From NCBI GenBank assembly GCA_964610205.1, contig CAZSVI010000060.1, positions 1-22,246 of the forward strand: a DNA stretch of 22,246 bases, in the 5' to 3' direction. Under the pieces are notes generated by a model that did not search any database, had not been told where the DNA came from, and was given only the letters and a program-made list of their open reading frames with translations. Source of the DNA: CAZSVI01 sp964610205 (GTDB lineage Bacteria > Bacillota > Clostridia > DSM-8532). Below, piece after piece: positions 15,219-21,049 of this stretch. Every line of letters starts with the position of its first letter. The first letter of the stretch is position 1. Both the position numbers and the translations under genes were made by a program.

Positions 15219-16279
15219 TGAAAGATATAATACTTTATCCATTAAAATTTATTCCCGTGTATAAGGACTATTTATGGGGTGCCAGGAATCTGATAAAATA
15301 CGGGAAAAAGCTTCCCGATGGAATAGTGGCTGAAAGTTGGGAGTTGTCATGTCATCCCGATGGTATGAGTATCATCAGCAATGGTTTATATTCGGGAAGA
15401 ACCCTGGAATCTCTCATTAATGAATTTGGCGGCAGGCTTGTAGGAGACACATATCAAAAGAATGAGAAATTTCCGCTGCTTGTAAAATTTATTGACGCAA
15501 ATGACAGGCTTTCGGTTCAGGTTCATCCTGATGACAGCTATGCGTTGACTCATGAAGGCGAATATGGGAAAAATGAAATGTGGTATATTATAGAAGCAAA
15601 GCCTGGTGCGGCTTTGATTTATGATGTACGGCCGGGAGTTACCCGAGAAAGCTTTAAAAACGCGGTTACCCGGAATAAAGTCGACGAATGTCTTAAAATA
15701 TTGCCGGTTAAGGCAGGTGATTTTGTAAATATACCCGCAGGGATGATCCATGCAATCGGAGCAGGCATTATTCTGGCGGAGATCCAACAGAATTCAAACA
15801 GTACCTACCGTTTATATGACTATAACCGAACGGACGCTAATGGAAATAAAAGACCTTTGCATATAGAAAAAGCTCTTGATGTCATTGATTTTAATCCCGC
15901 CGGACGGAAAGAGCGTTATGAGGGGCTGAAGTACAGTATACCCGATGCCGGCGACTTGACAATTCTTGTGGCAAGCCGGTATTTTTGTGTTGAACTGTTA
16001 AATATAGAGGGTTGGATAAATCAGTCGGCTGATGGCAGACGGTTTTATATATATGTATGTATCCAGGGAAAAGGTGAGATCCAATGGGGAAATGCAAGGA
16101 TGTCCTTTCAAAAAGGTGAAACCGTTCTTATCCCCGCTTCTCTGGGAAACTATTCACTAAATGGCCAAATGAAAGCTTTAAAGGCATATATACCCGATTT
16201 GGATAAAGATATATTTGAAAGGCTTCTGAATTTAGGTTTTTCCAGGCAGGAGATAATTGAAAAAATAAGCGGGCTATAA
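15215..16279 (+). CDS. manA: Mannose-6-phosphate isomerase, class I
   Basis: It starts at ATG 15215 (or ATG 15218, 5 bases after GAGGAG), overlapping the kinase stop. It has 354 residues, within the range of the short Firmicute ManA type. The enzyme interconverts mannose 6-phosphate and fructose 6-phosphate with a Zn2+ cofactor. Zinc ligands are visible in the cupin core: Q102 and H104 in LSVQVHPDD, E121 in KNEMWYI, and H179 in PAGMIHAIGAG. The substrate-site strand EIQQNSNSTYRLYDYNR follows, and a second cupin-like domain forms the C-terminal third. The product feeds fructose 6-phosphate to glycolysis, or in reverse supplies mannose 6-phosphate for GDP-mannose-type cell-wall glycans, which fits a surface-polymer-anchoring neighbourhood. 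Confidence 0.92.
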   Translation: MMKDIILYPLKFIPVYKDYLWGARNLIKYGKKLPDGIVAESWELSCHPDGMSIISNGLYSGRTLESLINEFGGRLVGDTYQKNEKFPLLVKFIDANDRLSVQVHPDDSYALTHEGEYGKNEMWYIIEAKPGAALIYDVRPGVTRESFKNAVTRNKVDECLKILPVKAGDFVNIPAGMIHAIGAGIILAEIQQNSNSTYRLYDYNRTDANGNKRPLHIEKALDVIDFNPAGRKERYEGLKYSIPDAGDLTILVASRYFCVELLNIEGWINQSADGRRFYIYVCIQGKGEIQWGNARMSFQKGETVLIPASLGNYSLNGQMKALKAYIPDLDKDIFERLLNLGFSRQEIIEKISGL

Positions 16280-16310
16280 ATCCGACACTGTAAATCTGGC
16301 AATAATTTCT

Positions 16311-16330
16311 GCGCTATTGAACCATAGCGC
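16311..16330 (+). terminator. Hairpin after manA, overlapping the next promoter
   Basis: GCGCTAT (16311-16317) and ATAGCGC (16324-16330) form a perfect 7-bp stem with a 6-base loop, 31 bases after the manA stop. The following TATTTC is only weakly T-rich. The loop covers the -35 element of the next promoter, so it may act as terminator, operator or both. Confidence 0.45.
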
Positions 16331-16346
16331 TATTTCATGTTATAAT
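16317..16346 (+). promoter_or_regulatory. Promoter of the HMA-like gene
   Basis: TTGAAC (16317-16322), 18-bp spacer, TATAAT (16341-16346) with TGT in front (extended -10). The leader is about 70 bases to ATG 16424. Confidence 0.65.
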
Positions 16347-16423
16347 AGTATGGTTGCAGAAATATTTGCAAGCTACCGTAAATAGAATACATAAGTGAAA
16401 TTCAGTTAAGGATGAGGTGACCT

Positions 16424-16636
16424 ATGGCAGAAGCACACATTACAATAACAGTTGAAGAAATAGCCGGGGATGATTTTGAGAAAACAATAACGGAAGCTTT
16501 AGAGAGAATAAACGGAATTGATCACGTTATTGTTAACAGGGAAAATAAGAAGATATTTATTGAATACGATGATGAAAAAATAAGTGATAGATTAATTAAG
16601 GAAACAATAGAAGATGAAGGATATATCGTCAAATAG
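16424..16636 (+). CDS. HMA-fold small protein lacking metal-binding cysteines
   Basis: This 70-residue acidic protein starts at ATG 16424 after AAGGATGAGGTG. The pattern strand-helix-strand-strand-helix-strand (AHITITVEEI; FEKTITEALERINGIDHVIV; KKIFIEYDD; ISDRLIKETIEDEGYIVK) is that of a heavy-metal-associated (ferredoxin-like) domain such as CopZ. The loop that normally carries CxxC reads IAGDDFEK instead, and the protein has no cysteine at all. It therefore cannot bind Cu+ in the usual way. It could be a protein-interaction module or bind a hard metal through its acidic loop. It has its own promoter and lies just before the riboswitch-controlled unit. The function is unknown. Confidence 0.7.
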   Translation: MAEAHITITVEEIAGDDFEKTITEALERINGIDHVIVNRENKKIFIEYDDEKISDRLIKETIEDEGYIVK

Positions 16637-16680
16637 CTTTATAACAACAGAAGCAATTACTTGCAATTGCAACACACCGT

Positions 16681-16723
16681 TATATCGAGGCGGGGCGGGG
16701 GCCTATCTTGGTTCCTCGTTATA
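16681..16723. terminator. G-rich hairpin after the HMA-like gene
   Basis: TATATCGAGG (16681-16690) pairs with CCTCGTTATA (16714-16723) with one mismatch, and an inner GGGGCC/GGTTCC helix with G-T wobbles is possible. The core GGCGGGGCGGGGG is very unusual for this AT-rich DNA. No T-run follows, so a terminator role is uncertain. Confidence 0.4.
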
Positions 16724-16764
16724 TTCATTCATGTTGTACATTCTGAATTAAAAATTTAAAATTA

Positions 16765-16793
16765 TTGCCATTATATTTTTATTGTTATATAAT
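16765..16793 (+). promoter_or_regulatory. Promoter of the riboswitch-oad unit
   Basis: TTGCCA (16765-16770), 17-bp spacer, TATAAT (16788-16793). The predicted start is about 16800, immediately before the riboswitch P1 strand at 16802, leaving a 237-base leader. Confidence 0.8.
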
Positions 16794-16801
16794 ATGCATT
16801 G

Positions 16802-16960
16802 AAAGTATTAGGGAGTAGCTTGCAGTTTGTACTGTTTAACTGATCGTCAGTACGGCAGAATTTGCCCGGTCAGTTAATCATGTGCTGTTTCTTTAAATAA
16901 TTTAGGGAAATAGATCCTTTTGTATCATTAGAGAACGATAAGGAATGATAGCGAGACTTT
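16802..16960 (+). ncRNA. yybP-ykoY: yybP-ykoY (manganese) riboswitch aptamer
   Basis: The conserved yybP-ykoY blocks occur in order. P1 5' strand AAAGT (16802-16806); L1 GGGAGTAGC (16811-16819); a short hairpin CAGT/ACTG (16823-16834); AACTGA (16839-16844) followed by the invariant TCGTCA and pairing with TCAGTT (16870-16875); hairpin GGCA/TGCC (16854-16866) running into CCGG; an ATCAT/ATGAT stem (16877-16949, with TATCATT/AATGATA as alternative) enclosing a long variable arm; and AGCGAGACTTT (16950-16960), whose ACTTT closes P1. This follows the L. lactis and E. coli examples of the class, which sense Mn2+ at the L1-L3 interface. The long P4-side arm is larger than in compact members. Identity is by motif recall and hand folding, not a covariance search. 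Confidence 0.9.
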
Positions 16961-16995
16961 TACTGTGACCTGTGGTTGTAGTAAAGTTTTTTTTT
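16956..16995 (+). terminator. Riboswitch-controlled intrinsic terminator (expression platform)
   Basis: ACTTTTACT (16956-16964) pairs with AGTAAAGT (16980-16987) with a one-base bulge, an inner TGACC/GGTTG helix closes on a TGT loop, and nine T follow (16987-16995). The ACTTT of the left arm is the same sequence that forms the 3' strand of aptamer P1, so aptamer closure and terminator are mutually exclusive: ligand should turn the operon on. Confidence 0.88.
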
Positions 16996-17037
16996 GCGTA
17001 AAGTATACAACCTCAGATAAAAAAACAGGAGGTTTAT

Positions 17038-18300
17038 ATGGAGCAGTTTGCGCAATTATTTCAAGGGATTTTGGATTTTAAATGGCAGTATATAGTCATG
17101 TATGCAATCGGAGGCATATTGATCTTTTTGGCAATAAAAAAGGATTACGAGCCTATGCTTCTTTTACCAATAGGCTTTGGAGCAATGCTTGTAAATCTTC
17201 CATTGAAAACAATCTGGCAATATGAGGCGGAGCTGGACACAACTGTTACCGGAATTGTAGCAGAACACCCTTTTTTAAAAGAATTTTTTACTGAGAAATT
17301 TCATTATGTGTTTGAAAACGGACAAGCTTATAAAGTAGAACCCGGTGTATTACAGATATTATTTAACTCAGGAATCCTGACTGAGATATTTCCGGTTCTG
17401 ATTTTTGTAGCGGTTGGGGCAATGATAGATTTTTCACCACTGTTAAAAAATCCGAAGATGATTTTGTTTGGCGCTGCCGCACAATTCGGTATTTTCTTTA
17501 CGATTATGGTTGCATTGCTATTAAACAGGGTTTTCCCTGAATTGGGTTTTGATTTGAAAACGGCTGCTTCCATAGGTATTATCGGTGCCGCGGACGGCCC
17601 GACATCAATTTTTGTCGCTTCCAAATTCGCAAAGCATTTAATCGGGCCCATATCAGTAGCCGCATATTCATATATGTCTCTGGTTCCTATTATACAACCT
17701 CCGGTTATTAGGGCTCTTACGACAAAAAAAGAGCGTATGATCCGCATGGAGTACAAGGATGTGAAGGTATCAAAGGCTGTTTTAATACTGTTTCCAATAG
17801 TAATCACCATTATATCCGGCATTGTTGCACCAATCAGTGTCGCTCTGGTGGGTCTTCTTATGTTCGGTAACCTTATCAGAGAATCCGGAGTGTTGGAAAG
17901 ATTATCAAAGACTGCTCAAAACGAACTGGCCAATCTAGTAACCCTGCTTTTGGGAATTACGATAGGGTCCACGATGCATTACGAAAGCTTTTTAAGTCCG
18001 GCAACTATTATAATCCTGTTAATGGGCCTTCTGGCATTTATCTTTGATACGGCAGGGGGGGTATTTCTTGCAAAGCTGATGAACTTGTTTTCAAAGGTAA
18101 AAGTAAATCCTATGATTGGAGCTGCCGGTATCTCTGCTTTCCCCATGTCTGCAAGGGTAGTTCAGAAAATGGCAAAAAAGGAAGACCCCGAGAATTTTAT
18201 TCTTATGCAGGCTGTCGGGGCGAATGTGGCCGGGCAGTTGGGCTCAATTATAGCCGGCGGTATGGTACTGGCGCTGGTACCATGGCTGTTAACCTTGTAA
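17038..18300 (+). CDS. Na+-translocating decarboxylase beta subunit (OadB/MmdB/GcdB family)
   Basis: ATG 17038 lies 5 bases after a perfect AGGAGG. The 420-residue protein is strongly hydrophobic with about nine to eleven helices and two re-entrant signatures. IGIIGAADGPTSIF contains D186, and VNPMIGAAGISAFPMSARV contains N357 and S366. These match D203, N373 and S382 of Klebsiella OadB in spacing (171 versus 170, and 9 versus 9), residues implicated in Na+ and H+ movement. Family members couple decarboxylation of a carboxybiotin carrier to Na+ export across the membrane. A polar insert at about 60-100 separates early helices. No alpha subunit or biotin carrier gene is in the window, so the decarboxylase substrate (oxaloacetate, methylmalonyl-CoA, glutaconyl-CoA) cannot be assigned. 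It is controlled by the upstream riboswitch. Confidence 0.9.
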   Translation: MEQFAQLFQGILDFKWQYIVMYAIGGILIFLAIKKDYEPMLLLPIGFGAMLVNLPLKTIWQYEAELDTTVTGIVAEHPFLKEFFTEKFHYVFENGQAYKVEPGVLQILFNSGILTEIFPVLIFVAVGAMIDFSPLLKNPKMILFGAAAQFGIFFTIMVALLLNRVFPELGFDLKTAASIGIIGAADGPTSIFVASKFAKHLIGPISVAAYSYMSLVPIIQPPVIRALTTKKERMIRMEYKDVKVSKAVLILFPIVITIISGIVAPISVALVGLLMFGNLIRESGVLERLSKTAQNELANLVTLLLGITIGSTMHYESFLSPATIIILLMGLLAFIFDTAGGVFLAKLMNLFSKVKVNPMIGAAGISAFPMSARVVQKMAKKEDPENFILMQAVGANVAGQLGSIIAGGMVLALVPWLLTL

Positions 18301-18313
18301 GGAGTGATTAAAA

Positions 18314-18451
18314 ATGAATGATATTGCTTTAGGAATCCGTCTTATGGAATATGGTCTAACGGGAGTTTTTCTTGTATTGATACTGTTTTATGCAATGATA
18401 ACGCTGCTTATGAAGATATTACCGTATCGTGCCGAAAAAGATAAAGAATAA
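18314..18451 (+). CDS. OadG-like small membrane subunit
   Basis: ATG 18314, 13 bases after the OadB stop, has AAGGAGTGA ahead. The 45-residue product has the OadG pattern: short N-terminus (MNDIALGIRLMEYG), one transmembrane helix (LTGVFLVLILFYAMITLLMKIL), and a charged tail (PYRAEKDKE). OadG-type gamma subunits stabilise the alpha-beta complex and in Klebsiella bind Zn2+ through the C-terminal tail; this tail is very short and has no His cluster. Position, size and topology support the call; sequence identity is inherently weak at this length. Confidence 0.7.
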   Translation: MNDIALGIRLMEYGLTGVFLVLILFYAMITLLMKILPYRAEKDKE

Positions 18452-18474
18452 GAAAATGAAAGGATGCGACGTAT

Positions 18475-18909
18475 TTGAAAATAGCTGTTGTAGATGCCCA
18501 GGGAGGGGGTCTGGGTAAGGTTTTGGTGGAAAAGATGAGGCAAAAACTGCCGTCGGCTGAAATTTTCGCGCTTGGTACTAATGTTGTAGCCACCACATCT
18601 ATGAAAAAAGCCGGGGCAGATCATGCCGCTACCGGAGAGAACGCTATTATTTTTAATATCCAAAGAGTTGATTTTATTCTAGGCGGAATAGGAATCATAG
18701 CGGCCAATGGAATGATGGGTGAGATTACTCCCCGAATAGCAGAAGCGGTATCGTCGTCTTCGGCGATTAAAATTTTAATACCAATCGGAAAGTGTTATAT
18801 AATAGTTCCGGGAACTGATAATTATACGATAAATGAACTGATGGATAAGGCTATAGAGTATGTGGTCACGTATGGTCAGAAGAAATTTGAAGGATGTGAA
18901 CCCAATTGA
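18475..18909 (+). CDS. DUF3842 family protein
   Basis: The start is TTG 18475 (GAAAGGATG upstream), giving MKIAVVDAQGGGLGKVLVEK, a beta-strand plus glycine-rich loop typical of this ~140-residue family. Further family blocks are FALGTNVVATTSMKKAGAD, ATGENAIIFN, VDFILGGIGIIAANGMMGEI and SSAIKILIPIGKC. The fold looks Rossmann-like and cytoplasmic, with no membrane helix. The function is unknown. It lies between the Na+ pump genes and nadD, and its TGA overlaps the nadD TTG start by four bases, implying translational coupling. It is probably within reach of the riboswitch-controlled transcript. Confidence 0.85.
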   Translation: MKIAVVDAQGGGLGKVLVEKMRQKLPSAEIFALGTNVVATTSMKKAGADHAATGENAIIFNIQRVDFILGGIGIIAANGMMGEITPRIAEAVSSSSAIKILIPIGKCYIIVPGTDNYTINELMDKAIEYVVTYGQKKFEGCEPN

Positions 18910-19499
18910 TTGGTGTTTTTGGAGGATCTTTTAATCCTGTACATTCAGGGCATTTATTACTTGCAGAGTATATCAGGGAAGAGTTCAAGCTTGATAAAAT
19001 TGTATTTATTCCTGCAAAAAAACCGCCGCATAAAGTCGATAGTGATCTGGCCACAGCTCAGCATCGCTATAATATGGTTCAGATAGCAATATCAAATAAT
19101 CCATTTTTTGAGGTATCAGACACCGAGTTAAACCGTGAAGGCTTAAGTTATACAGCGGACACATTAGTTGAAATGAGAGAAGAAAATCCTGACAAAAAGT
19201 TCTTTTTCATATGCGGAGCAGATTCTATTATTAATCTTTCAACATGGCACAATGTCAATGAGATATTTAAATTTGCAGATGTTATTGCTGCAGGAAGAGC
19301 TGAAGCATCCGATATTGAATTTCAGAATATGATACAATGGTATCAGGAACAATATAATGCGAAAATATTCTGTTCAGGCGCACCATTAATAGAAATATCG
19401 TCAACAGGGGTACGAAACAGGATAAAAGAAGGAAAATCAATCCGGTATATGGTACCCGAAATGGTTTATAATTATATACAACTTCACAGATTATATTAA
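18906..19499 (+). CDS. nadD: Nicotinate-nucleotide adenylyltransferase
   Basis: TTG 18906 overlaps the preceding stop (TTGA) and has GAAGGATG upstream. The 197 residues are the normal NadD length. The nucleotidyltransferase signature GGSFNPVHSGH (residues 6-16, HxGH) and the C-terminal ISSTGVR motif are both intact, with KPPHK (phosphate-binding), GADSIINLSTWHN and MVPEMVYNYI typical of NadD. The enzyme transfers AMP from ATP to nicotinate mononucleotide, giving nicotinate adenine dinucleotide in NAD synthesis. As in most Firmicutes it is followed by yqeK. Confidence 0.95.
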   Translation: MIGVFGGSFNPVHSGHLLLAEYIREEFKLDKIVFIPAKKPPHKVDSDLATAQHRYNMVQIAISNNPFFEVSDTELNREGLSYTADTLVEMREENPDKKFFFICGADSIINLSTWHNVNEIFKFADVIAAGRAEASDIEFQNMIQWYQEQYNAKIFCSGAPLIEISSTGVRNRIKEGKSIRYMVPEMVYNYIQLHRLY

Positions 19500-19509
19500 G
19501 GAATGACCA

Positions 19510-19536
19510 AATAATAAAAAAACGGGTTTTATTATT
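19510..19536. repeat. AT-only hairpin between nadD and yqeK
   Basis: AATAATAAAA (19510-19519) and TTTTATTATT (19527-19536) pair perfectly over 10 bp around AAACGGG. This is a weak stem that could slow RNA polymerase or protect mRNA ends inside the operon. Confidence 0.4.
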
Positions 19537-19560
19537 CGCTCATTCATAAGGATACAAAAA

Positions 19561-20145
19561 ATGACATTGGATTATATGAAAGACAAGCTTAGAAAAACAT
19601 TAAATCAAGGCCGCTGCCGGCATTCATTAAGAGTTATGGAGGAAGCGGACAGGCTTGCTCTTCACTATGGAGTTGACAGGACAAAGGCGGCAATCGCCGG
19701 ATTATTGCATGATTGCGCAAAGTATATAAAAGACCGGGAAGCTATAGATATGTTGAATAAAAAGGGTGTTGTTATGGATAACATTCAAAAAAAATCCCCT
19801 TCATTATTCCATAGTATATTAGGACCATTTATAGCATCAGATATATATGGAGTAACAGATAAAGCTGTTCTGGATGCAATTTACTGGCATACAACAGGGA
19901 GGGCCGGAATGACTCCGCTTGAGAAGATAATTTTTGTTTCCGATTATATAGAATGCGGAAGGTCATTCAGCGGAGTTGATGAAGCAAGGATTATGGCCTA
20001 TAAGGATATAAACCGTTGTATTCTGATTTGTACAGACTCGACAATTAAGCATATAATAAAAAAAGGCCGGTTAATCCATCCAAATACAATTGATACAAGG
20101 AATGAGGCACTGACAAGGATATTGGAGGAATTTACAGGGTTATAG
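19561..20145 (+). CDS. yqeK: HD-domain Ap4A hydrolase
   Basis: ATG 19561 follows ATAAGGATA. The 194 residues match YqeK, which symmetrically hydrolyses diadenosine tetraphosphate to two ADP. HD metal-site motifs are in order: H21 (CRHSLRV), H50-D51 (GLLHDCAKY), the HS of SLFHSILGP, the H of YWHTTGR, and the D of FVSDYIE. The C-terminal HPNTIDTRNEAL is also characteristic. The common third partner, rsfS (ybeB), is not next; lepB follows instead after about 100 bases. Confidence 0.92.
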   Translation: MTLDYMKDKLRKTLNQGRCRHSLRVMEEADRLALHYGVDRTKAAIAGLLHDCAKYIKDREAIDMLNKKGVVMDNIQKKSPSLFHSILGPFIASDIYGVTDKAVLDAIYWHTTGRAGMTPLEKIIFVSDYIECGRSFSGVDEARIMAYKDINRCILICTDSTIKHIIKKGRLIHPNTIDTRNEALTRILEEFTGL

Positions 20146-20184
20146 ATTATGAGCCCGTATGAAATCGTATACAAAAAACAATAC

Positions 20185-20213
20185 TCGACTTTCCTTATGG
20201 ATTGTTTTATAAT
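20185..20213 (+). promoter_or_regulatory. Possible promoter of lepB
   Basis: TCGACT (20185-20190), 17-bp spacer, TATAAT (20208-20213). The -10 is perfect, the -35 weak. The leader is about 30 bases. Confidence 0.5.
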
Positions 20214-20248
20214 GGGAATAGCTTACAACCGGTGAACGGAGGATAAAT

Positions 20249-20851
20249 ATGCCTGAAGAACAAAAGCTCAACATTTTTAAAGAAATTATAGAATGGATAG
20301 TATATTTCGCAAGTGCAATACTGATTGCATCCCTGTTACAAAGTCAGCTGTTCGCATTAACAACGGTTCACCAGTCTTCTATGCAGAATACGTTATTTGA
20401 AGGACATATGTTAATTATGAACAAGATAGGCTACTGTTTTTCAAAACCGGAAAAGGGAGATATTATTGTTTTTGTTAAAAATGAAGATTCCAGCAGCTTT
20501 ATAAAAAGATACCGGATATTTATGCAAGATGTACGATTAAGGTTTAAGAGTAAGTTCAGAACAAACCGTCTGATAAAAAGAGTAATCGCCATGCCCGGAG
20601 ATAAAGTAGATATTCATGACGGACAGGTTTATATAAATGACAGTCTTCTGGAAGAGCCCTATGTAAAGGGTATGACTCCGGGAATGGATTTAAAATTCCC
20701 GATAGTTATTCCCGACGGATATGTTTTTGTTATGGGTGATAATCGTGAAAACAGCATGGATAGCAGAAGCTTTGGTCCTGTGAGTATGGATAGTGTGGAA
20801 GGTAAAGCAATGTTCAGGGTATATCCGTTTTCACAAATAGGAAGACCCTAG
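20249..20851 (+). CDS. lepB: Signal peptidase I
   Basis: ATG 20249 follows CGGAGGA. The 200-residue protein has one N-terminal transmembrane helix (about 14-30) and all type I signal peptidase boxes: S44-M45 in QSSMQNTL (catalytic Ser), K110 in IKRVIAMPGD (catalytic Lys) and GDNRENSMDSRSFG near the end. It cleaves signal peptides from exported proteins on the outer face of the membrane, so it serves the SLH proteins and protease nearby along with the rest of the secretome. The usual S-M-x-P-T-L box is S-M-Q-N-T-L here, and a basic insert of roughly 25 residues (RYRIFMQDVRLRFKSKFR) precedes the Lys box. Confidence 0.93.
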   Translation: MPEEQKLNIFKEIIEWIVYFASAILIASLLQSQLFALTTVHQSSMQNTLFEGHMLIMNKIGYCFSKPEKGDIIVFVKNEDSSSFIKRYRIFMQDVRLRFKSKFRTNRLIKRVIAMPGDKVDIHDGQVYINDSLLEEPYVKGMTPGMDLKFPIVIPDGYVFVMGDNRENSMDSRSFGPVSMDSVEGKAMFRVYPFSQIGRP

Positions 20852-20885
20852 AATTGAGTCTTGTATAGAAAATCCAAAATCTAAA

Positions 20886-20898
20886 ATAGAAATTCTAT
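20886..20898. promoter_or_regulatory. 13-bp palindrome abutting the -35 of the regulator promoter
   Basis: ATAGAA-A-TTCTAT is a perfect dyad touching the TTGACA at 20898. It may be an additional operator; it is A/T-rich and could be chance. Confidence 0.3.
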
Positions 20899-20926
20899 TG
20901 ACAGCATTATAAAAAAATGCAATAAT
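20898..20926 (+). promoter_or_regulatory. Promoter of the XRE-cupin/pot unit
   Basis: TTGACA (20898-20903), 17-bp spacer, AATAAT (20921-20926) preceded by TGC (extended -10). Transcription should start at about 20933, just upstream of the first 17-bp palindrome. Confidence 0.75.
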
Positions 20927-20940
20927 AAAATTCACCGCAA

Positions 20941-20957
20941 GTTTAGTAATATTAAAC
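20941..20957. promoter_or_regulatory. Operator copy 1, 17-bp palindrome
   Basis: GTTTAGTAATATTAAAC is a near-perfect dyad (GTTTA..TAAAC arms), located just after the predicted transcription start of the regulator gene. It shares its arms with copy 2, 41 bp downstream centre to centre. Confidence 0.75.
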
Positions 20958-20981
20958 TATTTGTTTGATGAGAATATACAT

Positions 20982-20998
20982 GTTTAGTAGTACTAAAC
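20982..20998. promoter_or_regulatory. Operator copy 2, 17-bp palindrome
   Basis: GTTTAGTAGTACTAAAC is a perfect palindrome around its central base. The 41-bp centre spacing to copy 1 is close to four helical turns, so both face the same side of the helix. It probably binds the XRE-cupin protein encoded 52 bp downstream. Confidence 0.78.
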
Positions 20999-21049
20999 TT
21001 TTTATTTGTTAAAAAGTGGAGTATTCAGGGTTAAAACGGGGTGTGTCTT

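Noticed and set aside
16424..16636. CopZ-type copper chaperone
   Set aside because: The HMA-like pattern is present but there is no CxxC and no cysteine anywhere in the protein.
16802..16960. Na+-I (DUF1646) riboswitch instead of yybP-ykoY
   Set aside because: A sodium sensor would suit a Na+ pump, but the sequence blocks GGGAGTAGC, TCGTCA, CCGG and AGCGAGAC and the helix order fit yybP-ykoY; I cannot run the covariance models to exclude it formally.
17328..17822. 164-residue minus-strand ORF inside the OadB gene
   Set aside because: Antisense shadow of a strongly conserved membrane protein gene.
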